This document shows, piece by piece, positions 34,835 to 43,571 of a stretch of 64,000 nucleotides of DNA. Position numbers and translations under genes: made by a program. Position 1 is the first letter of the stretch, and every line of letters begins with the position of its first letter. The DNA lies in the NCBI RefSeq assembly GCF_006715305.1, contig NZ_VFMY01000001.1:1860001-1924000 (forward strand), given 5' to 3'. The DNA comes from Arthrobacter sp. SLBN-100. Lineage in GTDB: Bacteria; Actinomycetota; Actinomycetes; Actinomycetales; Micrococcaceae. A model generated the notes under the pieces. The model searched no databases, was not told the origin of the DNA, and saw only the letters and a list, made by a program, of their open reading frames with translations.

Positions 34835-34850
34835 GCCGGATACACCGTTA
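34835..34850 (-). repeat. IS256-family right terminal inverted repeat
   Basis: GCCGGATACACCGTTA, exact complement of the left end at 30085-30100. Confidence 0.8.
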
Positions 34851-34888
34851 TTTCCACAGTCCCCACATCAAGTCATAAACTTTGAACC

Positions 34889-36289
34889 CTACTTCAGCCC
34901 AAATTTCGCGGCCGCGCGCCGTAGCATCCGACTCACGCGGCCTATTGTCCGCCTGACGGACGGCTTAGAATCTATTGCGCGATATTCGGCCAGAAGCGGA
35001 TCAATAGCGGACAAGAAATATGGCAGCGACCCTCGTTTCTTTGCCTCGCTAAAAAGGACGTGGCTTCTAGCTGAAATCTCACGGCGCTTTCTAATTATGG
35101 CAAGCCGGCGCTGGTCAACGCCTGCTAGTCCCGCAGCCACTCGCTTATTCGGCACCCATTTTCCAGCCGCCAGGTCATCCGCAAGCCGAACAGCAAGGCC
35201 AATGCGGCGGTGCCTGTAATTGCCATCCTGTGAGGTAGCAGCACGGGAAGGGGCGAGGGGAGAAATCTCGATTTGGCCCGATGATTTACCCTCAGACAAT
35301 ATACCTTCAATAATCGAATTCCGATTGACTATAACGTTCGTACCTCTCCAGTCCCCCTCAAACTCGGGCAACCAAGCATCGCCAAAGACGACGTCGGCAG
35401 TTTCCGCAAATATGTCGTCGCAATAGTTGCAGGCATTGAGTTGGAACATACCATGACCCCAGTTTCCGCCAATCAATGACGGAGTTGGTCGTGTAAGCAT
35501 TTCATTCGAGCTACGGCTGACGGCACCAAAGTCGTACTGAGAAGCGCGGCGGTTCGGATTCTTAACCCGGAAGTCCACCGCCTTCAGTTCGTCAGGTGCC
35601 ACCCCTGTTTGCCAAGCCAAGAGCTCAGCAAAGGCATCGGACTTCAGGTGTCCGCAAACTAGCCCCAGGAAAAATTTGAGCTGCGCACCAAGGTCAGGCA
35701 TTTCGTCACTTAGAGAGCGGGCAGCTCTGACAAAACACGGCACTCCAATGAACGCATAGGTTTTGCCATCCCCTACGATCGAGATCAGGGCATCGGCAAA
35801 ACTAGTCGAGTAGTAAAACGACTTCCGCTTTTCCCGGAGCTCCTCGACCGTATATGAAACAGAATATGCAAAAAGCGCGCTATCGCCTGGGCCTACGTGA
35901 ATGACCCCATCGATTTCGCCACGCTCCATAAGCTGAATGGCCGTCCAGCTCGTCAATCCGCCTGAGCTGCTTTTGCGAGCATCTTCCGCCTGGCCAACCC
36001 GGCCGGCGTTGACGGACGTATATTTTCCTAAAATCACATCTTGATTCGCAACTTCACTGAATACCTCGTCAGCAATCTGGTCCTCATTCTTTGACTCTTT
36101 AGCCCATGGGCATACTCGAGATCCCTTTGCCAAATCAGATTCACTAACACCTTCGAGAGAAGCACGAAATGAGCCGTATCGCCCAATGGTGACTGGAATC
36201 GCACCGGACGTTGCTACGGAGCAAGCTCCACAGCCAACACACATACCTTCATTTACGACATGCGTTATTGTAGGTAACGACCCGCTCAT
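34889..36289 (-). CDS. FrhB-like (coenzyme F420 hydrogenase beta-family) protein
   Basis: A 466-residue protein of the FrhB/FpoF family: an N-terminal iron-sulfur motif (GMCVGCGACSVA) with a later RVCPW, then the FrhB N-domain (SSGGLTSWTAIQLME), and the C-domain with VPCFVRAARSL, GLVCGH and CNYCDDIFAETADVVFGDAW. Relatives in exopolysaccharide loci are commonly found next to polysaccharide pyruvyltransferases, as here (gene at 39668). In those loci the reaction is unproven; an F420- or flavin-dependent sugar reduction is possible. The region is AT-richer than the flanks, suggesting transfer. Confidence 0.8.
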   Translation of the reverse strand: MSGSLPTITHVVNEGMCVGCGACSVATSGAIPVTIGRYGSFRASLEGVSESDLAKGSRVCPWAKESKNEDQIADEVFSEVANQDVILGKYTSVNAGRVGQAEDARKSSSGGLTSWTAIQLMERGEIDGVIHVGPGDSALFAYSVSYTVEELREKRKSFYYSTSFADALISIVGDGKTYAFIGVPCFVRAARSLSDEMPDLGAQLKFFLGLVCGHLKSDAFAELLAWQTGVAPDELKAVDFRVKNPNRRASQYDFGAVSRSSNEMLTRPTPSLIGGNWGHGMFQLNACNYCDDIFAETADVVFGDAWLPEFEGDWRGTNVIVNRNSIIEGILSEGKSSGQIEISPLAPSRAATSQDGNYRHRRIGLAVRLADDLAAGKWVPNKRVAAGLAGVDQRRLAIIRKRREISARSHVLFSEAKKRGSLPYFLSAIDPLLAEYRAIDSKPSVRRTIGRVSRMLRRAAAKFGLK

Positions 36290-36515
36290 TTCGAAGTTCC
36301 TAACATGATTGCGTTTCTAGTTTAGTGAAGATTCAAGGTTTTTTGGGCTCTGGGCAAATCAGTAGCTGGCTATTCAACTCCGTAACCGCGATATAGTCCT
36401 GAATTTCATTGCACGAAGATTAGCGACCATTTAGCTAAAGCGACTGCGCGCAAAGGCAAAAAGATATATAACGGAAACCTCGAGTGAGCGTTTGAACAAG
36501 TCAAACGTGTCTTGA

Positions 36516-37994
36516 CTAATAGTCCACTCGATTGTGGGTCGGTCCGTCCAGCGTATCGTCAAAGTTTTCGACAGGATGGTGTATCAATGCCTCTGGGCGC
36601 CTGCTATGCCGTACACCATCCTCATTTCGGGCCTGGCCCTCTTCCCGCCCATATGAGTAATAATCATACGAGTATGCATCAGGGCCTTTCGACGGAAGCC
36701 GATTCAACACTACGCCCAGCAGAGTCGAGCCAACGAGTTCCAACGCGTCCAGGGACTTTTGGAGGTCTTGCCGACGAAGTTTCTGTGAACCAACCACCAG
36801 CACTACGCCGCCAACGTGCTGTGAGAGCACAGCTGCATCAGTAACCGGCAACAGGGGCGGCGCGTCGACAATTATCGTGTCGAAGACCTGTTCAAGCCGC
36901 TCAAGAAGATCCTTCATTTCTTCGGAGCCAAGAAGCTCACTTGGATTTGGTGGAATCTGACCGGAGGTCAGAACATACAAGTTATTTGCTCCCCAAGCTT
37001 GCAGTAGGTCATCAACATCGGCTCCTCCAACTAGCGCAGTAGTCAGACCCGCGCTGCGGTCAAGTCCTAAGTATTCGTTGACCATTGGACGTCGGAGATC
37101 CGCATCAATAATGCACACGGCCTGTCCAGCATCGGCAAGAGCAATGGCAAGATTAGCTGCTGTCGTACTTTTTCCCTCGCCTGGAAGCGACGAAGTCACC
37201 AGAACCGTCTTAGCGCGGCCTGAGACGTTTGCAAACTGAAGGTTAGTTCGGAGCTGACGGAAAGATTCCGCTCTTGGGCTCTGGGGCCCCGTCTGAGTGA
37301 TAAGAGGAGTTTTTGAGGCCTGCGCGTCAAATCTTATGGCCCCAAGAAGGGGAGCGTCTGTAATCTTGCGAAGATCAAGTTCTCCACGAATTCGGTTGTC
37401 TAACGTGGCACGCAAAACAGTAATCAGCACTCCGAGAAAAACCCCGCCGATCAGGCCGACGAGGAGATTGGTGCTGGCGACTGGCGCTGACGGGCTTATA
37501 GGAGCTGTGGCAGGTGCGATCAACGAAAGCCTAATCGGCGATGCCCCACCGTTTGCCGGCTTTTCAAGAGCGTCGACTGTCCGAATCAAACTGTTCGCCG
37601 TTGACTCGGCGATCGCTGCCGCCTGAACTGGCGAACGGTCAGACACAGCGATAGTGATGAGAACCGTACTAGGTTCCGAGGTTGCCCGCACATTTTTTCC
37701 AAGCTGCGATGGCGATACCTCCAGCCCCAACGAGTCAATAACTGGCTGTAACACAGCCGGCGAATCCACTGTCTTCACATAGGACAGGACGCGCGACTGA
37801 CTAAAGCTGTTCCCCTGCTGGAGTTCCTGAACAGATCCAGAATTTGATATGGCAACAAAAAGCCTTGTTTGCGCCGTGTATATCGCTGGCGTGACGATCG
37901 AGGCTGTGCCTCCAGCAAGCAATCCAAGTAGTGACGCTGCTGCAATCAGTATCCAATTACGGCGCAGGATTCGTAGATAATCACGTAAGTCCAA
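36516..37994 (-). CDS. Wzz/Wzc-like chain-length determinant and tyrosine autokinase (copy 1)
   Basis: A 492-residue polysaccharide co-polymerase. It has a Wzz domain bounded by two helices (about 14-34 and 175-198), followed by a BY-kinase domain with Walker A (SSLPGEGKSTTAANLAIALA near residue 270), Walker A' (CIIDADLRRP) and Walker B (TIIVDAPPLLPVTDAAVL). A tyrosine cluster (DAYSYDYYSYG) near residue 450 is the likely autophosphorylation site. A hydrophilic tail follows. It should control polymer length with the Wzy-like protein. A paralogue lies at 50348-51922. Confidence 0.88.
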   Translation of the reverse strand: MDLRDYLRILRRNWILIAAASLLGLLAGGTASIVTPAIYTAQTRLFVAISNSGSVQELQQGNSFSQSRVLSYVKTVDSPAVLQPVIDSLGLEVSPSQLGKNVRATSEPSTVLITIAVSDRSPVQAAAIAESTANSLIRTVDALEKPANGGASPIRLSLIAPATAPISPSAPVASTNLLVGLIGGVFLGVLITVLRATLDNRIRGELDLRKITDAPLLGAIRFDAQASKTPLITQTGPQSPRAESFRQLRTNLQFANVSGRAKTVLVTSSLPGEGKSTTAANLAIALADAGQAVCIIDADLRRPMVNEYLGLDRSAGLTTALVGGADVDDLLQAWGANNLYVLTSGQIPPNPSELLGSEEMKDLLERLEQVFDTIIVDAPPLLPVTDAAVLSQHVGGVVLVVGSQKLRRQDLQKSLDALELVGSTLLGVVLNRLPSKGPDAYSYDYYSYGREEGQARNEDGVRHSRRPEALIHHPVENFDDTLDGPTHNRVDY

Positions 37995-38380
37995 ACCGGG
38001 GTCCCCCTGTGTCGATTGCGGAAGGGAGCACCGTGAGTCTCCACAAACGGCAATATCCGTGCGTTCATTTCCATCCTACCGTGAGAAGACAACGTCGACG
38101 TCATTTGAAGGCCCAGTTAGAACATTAGAACGCACGTCCTTGCCCTTTCGTCGCAGCCGAGACGCGGCGCACCAGCGCATTCTGTTGGAACTTTGATTGG
38201 GGCGCCGGCGAGGGTGCAGTTCTTGGGGTGACTTTGACCCGACGGAAGCGAGTCTCGTCGCAACGCCGCTGCCTAAGTCCAAGTAAGCCCGCTATCAGCT
38301 CATGCCTGCAGTCGCAACAACGAACCACAAGGAACGGGCCCTGAGCGCGAATGCTCTTCCCAGCGTCAGCCAAGGAGGAA
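37995..38380. other. Intergenic region upstream of the Wzc-like gene
   Basis: About 390 bases without a supported gene. It separates the Wzc-like gene from the flippase gene, both on the minus strand, and should hold the promoter of the Wzc-like gene. No operator or clear promoter was recognised. Confidence 0.45.
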
Positions 38381-39640
38381 TCACATTTTTCTTGCGGGAA
38401 GAGACTCCGGCTTCTGCGACACGCGCGACTGACGCTTTAGCCATGCCCTCGCCCAGCAGGCCCCCCATGCACCGCGTAAAAGTTCACCGATGGCAAGGCC
38501 AATCTGGCTTCCGGCAACGCCCGCAGTAAGCGAGAAGAGAACTACTCCGCCGGCGGCTACTGGCAGAGCAATAATCTTACCCAACAGGGTGGTTTTCACC
38601 TGCCCTGCAGACTTCAAAATCAGATTCGGCCCAGCAGCCACACCTGCGGCTGCGGTCGCCAGCGCAACATACGGAAATACCGCCTTTGCGCCTTCCGCCG
38701 AATCGCCTAGGAGGAAGACCAAAACTTCGGCGGGAACGACAATAACCAGGGGAATCCACACGATTGTTATCAACACAGCGCTGATCGACATGACAAAGCC
38801 GATCTTGCCTACTGCGGCAAATCGTCTTTCAGCGATCAACCGATTCGATTCCGCAGCAACTGCGAGAAGCAACCCCCTAGTTAAGAGGAGAATGGGAAGT
38901 ACCAGCATAGATGCCGCACGGATCTGCCCAGCGGCTACAGCGCCCAGGAGCAACGCTATGAAGTAGACAGACCCGGTAGATACAGCATTGGTTAAAGCAT
39001 ACTCACCGGCGAAAAATCGCGACTCTGCCCAAGCCAAGCCTCCCCATGCGCGGGCATTTCTGAATCTCAATTTCGGCTTCAGCATCAGCAGGCCGAAAAC
39101 AGCCGAAACCCAGGCGGCCGCACCCCATGCAACCACAAACCAATTTATGTTATCGAGGAGCGTGGCGACGACTAGGAAGCCAACCGTGCCCACTAACGTA
39201 AGGCCGTCAAGCAAAGTTGCACCCTTGGTTCTACCGTGAGCCATCAAGACGAAACGTACATTGTCCTGAACCACGAGTCCCACCAGAGAGGCTGCAACCA
39301 ATATCCACAAGGTCGAAGACGTAAGGAGGCCAACTCCCAGTGTAAGCAGCGCCACGACAATGGCGAGGAATATGCCGGCACTCAAGCATTCCCCCGACAT
39401 TCGCTCGCGGTTCGCCCCGGTTGCTGATGAGTGCCTAAAAACTAGAACTTCGGACGTCATCGCGCGAATCATTCCGGTGACAAAAAAGGCAGTAGTAAGA
39501 GCTAGGGAAAATAGGCCGTACTCAGTTGCACTAACAGCTCTGGCAGTGAATATCGTGAGCGCCAGACTGATGGCACTCGCAAATATTTGGGATGACATAC
39601 CCCAGAAAATTCGGGAAAGTCCATCAGATCTAAAATTCAC
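38381..39640 (-). CDS. Polysaccharide flippase (Wzx-like)
   Basis: A 419-residue protein with twelve or more predicted helices, starting FWGMSSQIFASAISLALTIF and continuing TARAVSATEYGLFSLALTTA, the typical opening of the polysaccharide biosynthesis/MATE-like flippases. It should move the lipid-linked repeat unit across the membrane. It is directly upstream (by transcription) of the Wzc-like gene and 28 bp downstream of the pyruvyltransferase gene, in one cluster. Confidence 0.85.
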   Translation of the reverse strand: MNFRSDGLSRIFWGMSSQIFASAISLALTIFTARAVSATEYGLFSLALTTAFFVTGMIRAMTSEVLVFRHSSATGANRERMSGECLSAGIFLAIVVALLTLGVGLLTSSTLWILVAASLVGLVVQDNVRFVLMAHGRTKGATLLDGLTLVGTVGFLVVATLLDNINWFVVAWGAAAWVSAVFGLLMLKPKLRFRNARAWGGLAWAESRFFAGEYALTNAVSTGSVYFIALLLGAVAAGQIRAASMLVLPILLLTRGLLLAVAAESNRLIAERRFAAVGKIGFVMSISAVLITIVWIPLVIVVPAEVLVFLLGDSAEGAKAVFPYVALATAAAGVAAGPNLILKSAGQVKTTLLGKIIALPVAAGGVVLFSLTAGVAGSQIGLAIGELLRGAWGACWARAWLKRQSRVSQKPESLPARKM

Positions 39641-39667
39641 TGTTCCTTCCTAAATAGCGACATCCGC

Positions 39668-40912
39668 TCAACTCAGGCCAACAAAGTTATGCTTCGAAGA
39701 AGAAATGATTCCAGGCAAGGCTTTTGCGATAGAATCGCGTGCAATTCCTGGTTCCTTCTCAAGTGATCGGATTATCTCGATCGCCTTTTTTCCTACATGC
39801 CGTTCAGGACTGATACAAAACTTCTCAAGGTTAACCAGTTTATAGAGGCCCTCCACCTTGCCCTGAGTTCCAAAGGTTATGGTGGGCACTGCTGCTGTCA
39901 AAGCCAGAACAGCGAGATGCATCCGCCCCGTGACCACTAGGTCCACCTGAGACACGAGACCCTTCACCTGTCCAGGCGTAAGGAGCTCCCGGACTTCATA
40001 TATCGCATCCCCGAAGCCTCTGCAGGATGCGGATAGAGACCGAATGGCTTCAGAATCGTCATCCCCGGGTCTGATTACATGGGGGAGCAATATCACGCGG
40101 TAGTTCGATGCTACGAGAAACGCGATAATTTCATGGTAGTCCTGAGATAGATCGATCCGACGTGAAATCAAACCGCTCGCATTGAAAATGGCCACCTTGC
40201 GGCCTTTGCTTTTCTGCGTTCCGACCCATTGATCTATATGCGGAGAACTTTCGAGTGTACCGAAGGAGAAAACCGTGTCACTTACAGGCTGACTGCCTGT
40301 CACTCCATCGGCCTTCAGCCGACTCAGGCTCTCAGGGTCACGTGCAAATATTTGTGCACGATTATTGAGCCTCCGCATCCCAGCTTTTGCACTTCTCACA
40401 GCATTTGGGGACCAACTGAATCCGAGTATTCGGGAATTGACACCCATTGTGAGAGCGCAGTTGATGGAACTGATTCGGGCAATCGACTGCTCCGGGCTAT
40501 ATACACCATCCATAATGTCAGCACCAACAACTGAGTAGCTCTTTGCGCGCCGAAGTACTTTTATGAACCGGCGCGTGTCCGAAAGCCGAAGAACGGGAAG
40601 CCCGCTGACCAGTCGTTTTATTTCGTGGACTGCAACCCGATTTGCGTGTTCCTCGGGAATAGCAAGACTATTGGAATCAGAAGTAATGATAGTGAGTGGA
40701 CCGTCAGCGTTCTGGATGAATGATTCCAACATTGCTTGGTCACCGATATTTCCACCTCCTGTTGCAGCCAATAAGACATGGTGGTCGCGCTCGGGGGATG
40801 GCCGCATGCTGGCCAGTAGCGCCAGCAGCGCGTCAAGCCGCCAAACAATTTCAAAATTAATATAGGAGGCACGCAGTGTCCTAACGATTTTCCGAATCAA
40901 ATTTTCTCCCAT
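39668..40912 (-). CDS. Polysaccharide pyruvyltransferase family protein
   Basis: A 414-residue member of the PS_pyruv_trans family. Diagnostic blocks are GGGNIGDQAMLESFI near residue 52, YSVVGADIMDGVYSPEQSI, the HVIRPGDDDSEAI segment and the late VTGRMHLAVLALTAAVPTI with the conserved R-x-H. Members add pyruvate ketals to exopolysaccharide sugars. The FrhB-like gene in the same cluster is a frequent companion. It makes a pyruvylated, negatively charged polymer likely. Confidence 0.85.
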   Translation of the reverse strand: MGENLIRKIVRTLRASYINFEIVWRLDALLALLASMRPSPERDHHVLLAATGGGNIGDQAMLESFIQNADGPLTIITSDSNSLAIPEEHANRVAVHEIKRLVSGLPVLRLSDTRRFIKVLRRAKSYSVVGADIMDGVYSPEQSIARISSINCALTMGVNSRILGFSWSPNAVRSAKAGMRRLNNRAQIFARDPESLSRLKADGVTGSQPVSDTVFSFGTLESSPHIDQWVGTQKSKGRKVAIFNASGLISRRIDLSQDYHEIIAFLVASNYRVILLPHVIRPGDDDSEAIRSLSASCRGFGDAIYEVRELLTPGQVKGLVSQVDLVVTGRMHLAVLALTAAVPTITFGTQGKVEGLYKLVNLEKFCISPERHVGKKAIEIIRSLEKEPGIARDSIAKALPGIISSSKHNFVGLS

Positions 40913-41003
40913 TTTTCGTACCGCCCCACTTGCCGCGCATACTACGACCTATGACCGGTCATCGATTGGATTTCTTGTACAGAATTGATGGCGCTAATTT
41001 CAA

Positions 41004-41975
41004 TTAATCACTGTGCCTGGTGCTCAAAAGTTCGGCCCAAGAGGCATCAGTTCGACTCCGATAATCTTGAGCCACATCGACCGCTTTTATTGGCGCTTCT
41101 GCAACGCCCATCACATGCTCGAGAACTTCTCCTGCGGTTGCTTCGGGGCGATACACTGCTTGCGGGACCGCACCAAACACATCCCGCGCGAATGAGTTTT
41201 CCGGAGATACGCTCAGCGTCCCACGCTCAAGAGCTCTAATTGCTATCCCACTTTGAAAATAGTTTCGATAGGGAATAAGCACGACGGCGGCAGCGTCGAT
41301 TCCCGCATCCAACTCGGCCTCGCTCAAAAACCGGCTTTCTACTTCCCAGCCCGGTATGTTTTCTGGCCACCCTCGCCCGTAGATGCGGGGGCGAAGATTT
41401 TTAGCACGGAGCATTGGGCCGATTTCAGCGAGGAGGGAAAGATTTCGCTCAGGTTTGTATTGACCAGCAACAATGATGTCACTCCCGGCACTGGTCGGAG
41501 CTGTTTGTTCGCTCAGTAGCGGATGAAGGGCTTTTTGGACAGACAAGCCAGGAAAGAGCCTTCGAGCCTCAGCGCCGGCGTCATCCGAGTGGACCAAGAT
41601 GACTGGGGCGAAGTTTGGCCTGTATAAAGATGCAAATTTGCGGCTGAAGCGGTCAAAGCCGATCTGCTTGCGAATGGGTACCGGGTCGTGAAATACGATG
41701 AAGTTTAGGCGACGTGAACTATGCCACAATGCAGGTTCTAGTAGACCCAAACTCGGCCAGCATTGTATAACCCGGGAGGATACTGGGATTTTCCGACGAG
41801 AGTTCCGAACCGCATTGGAAAGTTTTACTGCTTTTCCCCAAAATCCGGGCTTATCCTCAACAGCGCGCGAAGCTGCTGAAGAATGCCCCGCACCAACCCG
41901 GGATAAGGTCTGAATAAGTTCAAGCTCGTAGTGTCTCAACGCTTGAGGGAGCGGATTACTGATGTAGAGGGTCAT
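41004..41975 (-). CDS. Glycosyltransferase (GT-B type)
   Basis: A 323-residue protein with a GT-B like C-terminal half: IIVAGQYKPERNLSLLAEIG (start of the nucleotide-binding domain), PRIYGRGWPENIPG and a late AAVVLIPYRNYFQSGIAIRA block matching the 'P.....G....A.+.G' site where the nucleotide-sugar is bound. It lies between the pyruvyltransferase and a second glycosyltransferase. Sugar donor unknown. Confidence 0.75.
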   Translation of the reverse strand: MTLYISNPLPQALRHYELELIQTLSRVGAGHSSAASRAVEDKPGFWGKAVKLSNAVRNSRRKIPVSSRVIQCWPSLGLLEPALWHSSRRLNFIVFHDPVPIRKQIGFDRFSRKFASLYRPNFAPVILVHSDDAGAEARRLFPGLSVQKALHPLLSEQTAPTSAGSDIIVAGQYKPERNLSLLAEIGPMLRAKNLRPRIYGRGWPENIPGWEVESRFLSEAELDAGIDAAAVVLIPYRNYFQSGIAIRALERGTLSVSPENSFARDVFGAVPQAVYRPEATAGEVLEHVMGVAEAPIKAVDVAQDYRSRTDASWAELLSTRHSD

Positions 41976-41992
41976 AGGATCTCCAATCCGGG

Positions 41993-43144
41993 CTATGAAT
42001 TTGCCTTGCCCGCAACGGGCGACCGCTTTGACTCCCGAGAAATCGGTGCACTGATTGAGTCAACGAGTGTCTCTTGGTATAGGCGGCACACGAGCTCCCA
42101 ACTGTAGTGTTCCCGCGCGCGGCTTAGGCTAGTCGAACTCAGGCTCGACTGAAGTTCCGTATCGTTCAAAAGCGAAGAAATTGCGGCGGCTATCGCTTCC
42201 GGCTGTGGTGCAACGAATTTAGCCCCATCTCCCAAGACTTCTCGGTTATAAACCGTGTCTCGTGCAACCGTTGGAGCGCCGCAAGCCATGGCCTGCACGA
42301 GAGCCGGATTAGTACCCCCCACGCTATGGCCGTGAAAATATGCCCCGGCATGCTGCCACAGCGCCAGCAACCTGCGGTCATCGCTCACGTGGCCGAGCCA
42401 GGAAACATTCTCGTATTTCCGGGCGAGTTCGGCTGCTCGCTCATCGAGAAGTCCGCCGTATCCAGACGATCCGACTATCACAATCTTCGTTGTAGCAGCT
42501 AAAACTTCCGCTGCATCGAAGAATTCAGCAACGGTGTTTTCCGGCACGAAACGGGCCACCAATAGTGCATAAGAACGAGATTCCAGACCCGGTTCCACGG
42601 GCAACACCCCAGGTACGTCGCCCCCGTAAGGAATGAACACGCTTTCACGGGAAAACCCTTGGATCCATCGACGCTGAATCTCGGCCGCATCTGCCACGAG
42701 TGTGCCACCAAACCAAGAAGTGAAGCGAGCGGCAAGTTTGAAAATGCCCTTTGCCAATCGGCCCCACTTAGCCCGTTCCCATTCGATCCCGTCCACGTTG
42801 ACTACCACGGGTATTCCTCGGAGCCTAAGCAGAGGCAACCAGAAGCCGTTTGCCACGTTCATCACCAGAGCGACATCTGGTTTGCTTCGCATTGCGTGGA
42901 GAACAGCAGTCAACCCATATGACAAGGTGCTGAGCGATTTGCTTTCGATGCCTGATGTGACCACGGTGCGCACACGATGATCGCGCCCATCGTCGTGGTC
43001 CCGTGTCGCGCCGTGTCGACCATAGACAGTCACGTCCCAGCCAGCATCCGCCAAGTATGGCGCCAGTTTCCGCACAGCGGTTTCAAAGCCTCCGTAATAG
43101 CTTGGATAACCTCGAGTGCCAATAATGGCTACTGATACAGACAT
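41993..43144 (-). CDS. DUF1972/GT4-family glycosyltransferase
   Basis: A 383-residue GT4-type enzyme opening with VAIIGTRGYPSYYGGFETAV, the DUF1972 signature of rhamnosyltransferase-like enzymes of exopolysaccharide loci. It also shows VVNVDGIEWERAKWGR, PYGGD, and a C-terminal GGTNPALVQAMACGAPTVA donor-binding block. It starts a minus-strand run of six genes divergent from the WbaP-like gene. Rhamnose or another deoxysugar is a likely donor. Confidence 0.85.
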   Translation of the reverse strand: MSVSVAIIGTRGYPSYYGGFETAVRKLAPYLADAGWDVTVYGRHGATRDHDDGRDHRVRTVVTSGIESKSLSTLSYGLTAVLHAMRSKPDVALVMNVANGFWLPLLRLRGIPVVVNVDGIEWERAKWGRLAKGIFKLAARFTSWFGGTLVADAAEIQRRWIQGFSRESVFIPYGGDVPGVLPVEPGLESRSYALLVARFVPENTVAEFFDAAEVLAATTKIVIVGSSGYGGLLDERAAELARKYENVSWLGHVSDDRRLLALWQHAGAYFHGHSVGGTNPALVQAMACGAPTVARDTVYNREVLGDGAKFVAPQPEAIAAAISSLLNDTELQSSLSSTSLSRAREHYSWELVCRLYQETLVDSISAPISRESKRSPVAGKANS

Positions 43145-43571
43145 GGGTCCCCCTTTTTTCTTTTAGGCCGGCTCAATCCGACCGAGTTGCATGGCGTCTA
43201 AGCGCTTGTCCGTCGTCGGACCAATTCCAGGGTGCCCTTGCATACCGCCGTCAGATAAATACCATAGCTACTGCTACTTAGCACCCTTAAGTGAGGCATC
43301 AGTCTTAATCGTGCGCAGCGCGGAAGGTGGCAGGAGGAGTATGGGCCAAGAACAGTTCAATGGTATCCCTTCGTCAGACTGGCAACACGACCACCTCGTG
43401 CAGTAGCTGTACCCCGCCTGATCCACTGCGGCTGGATCTTCCCAACGCAGGTCTTGCTCGCCGCTAGTTCCGGTAGATGTAAGTGCAACATTTTTTGGCC
43501 TTCCACAGGCACCTGTAGCATATGCACGGAGTCACCCTCAGTAGGGGATGAATAGATTACGGGGATGCTGA
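43145..43571. other. Divergent promoter region of the exopolysaccharide genes
   Basis: About 430 bases lie between the divergent GT4 and WbaP-like genes. No gene is supported. It must hold promoters for both directions; several AT-rich words (AATAGATTAC, TAAATACC) are candidate -10 regions, but none is certain. Confidence 0.45.

Larger units (their letters stand above)
30085..34850 (-). mobile_element. IS256-family insertion sequence, interrupted by a RIT element
   Basis: The outer ends carry exact 16-bp inverted repeats, TAACGGTGTATCCGGC and its complement. Removing the RIT insert leaves about 1.38 kb, normal for IS256-family elements with one Mutator-type transposase gene. The transposase is split into an N-terminal part (33959-34772) and a C-terminal part (30109-30564). 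Flanking bases (CTATCTCAT on the left, TTTCCACAG on the right) show no target duplication, so one side may have been rearranged. The element interrupts the exopolysaccharide locus. Confidence 0.85.

Noticed and set aside
30085..34850. Composite transposon carrying cargo genes
   Set aside because: Between the IS256-type ends there are only the split transposase and the RIT recombinases; no passenger gene is present.
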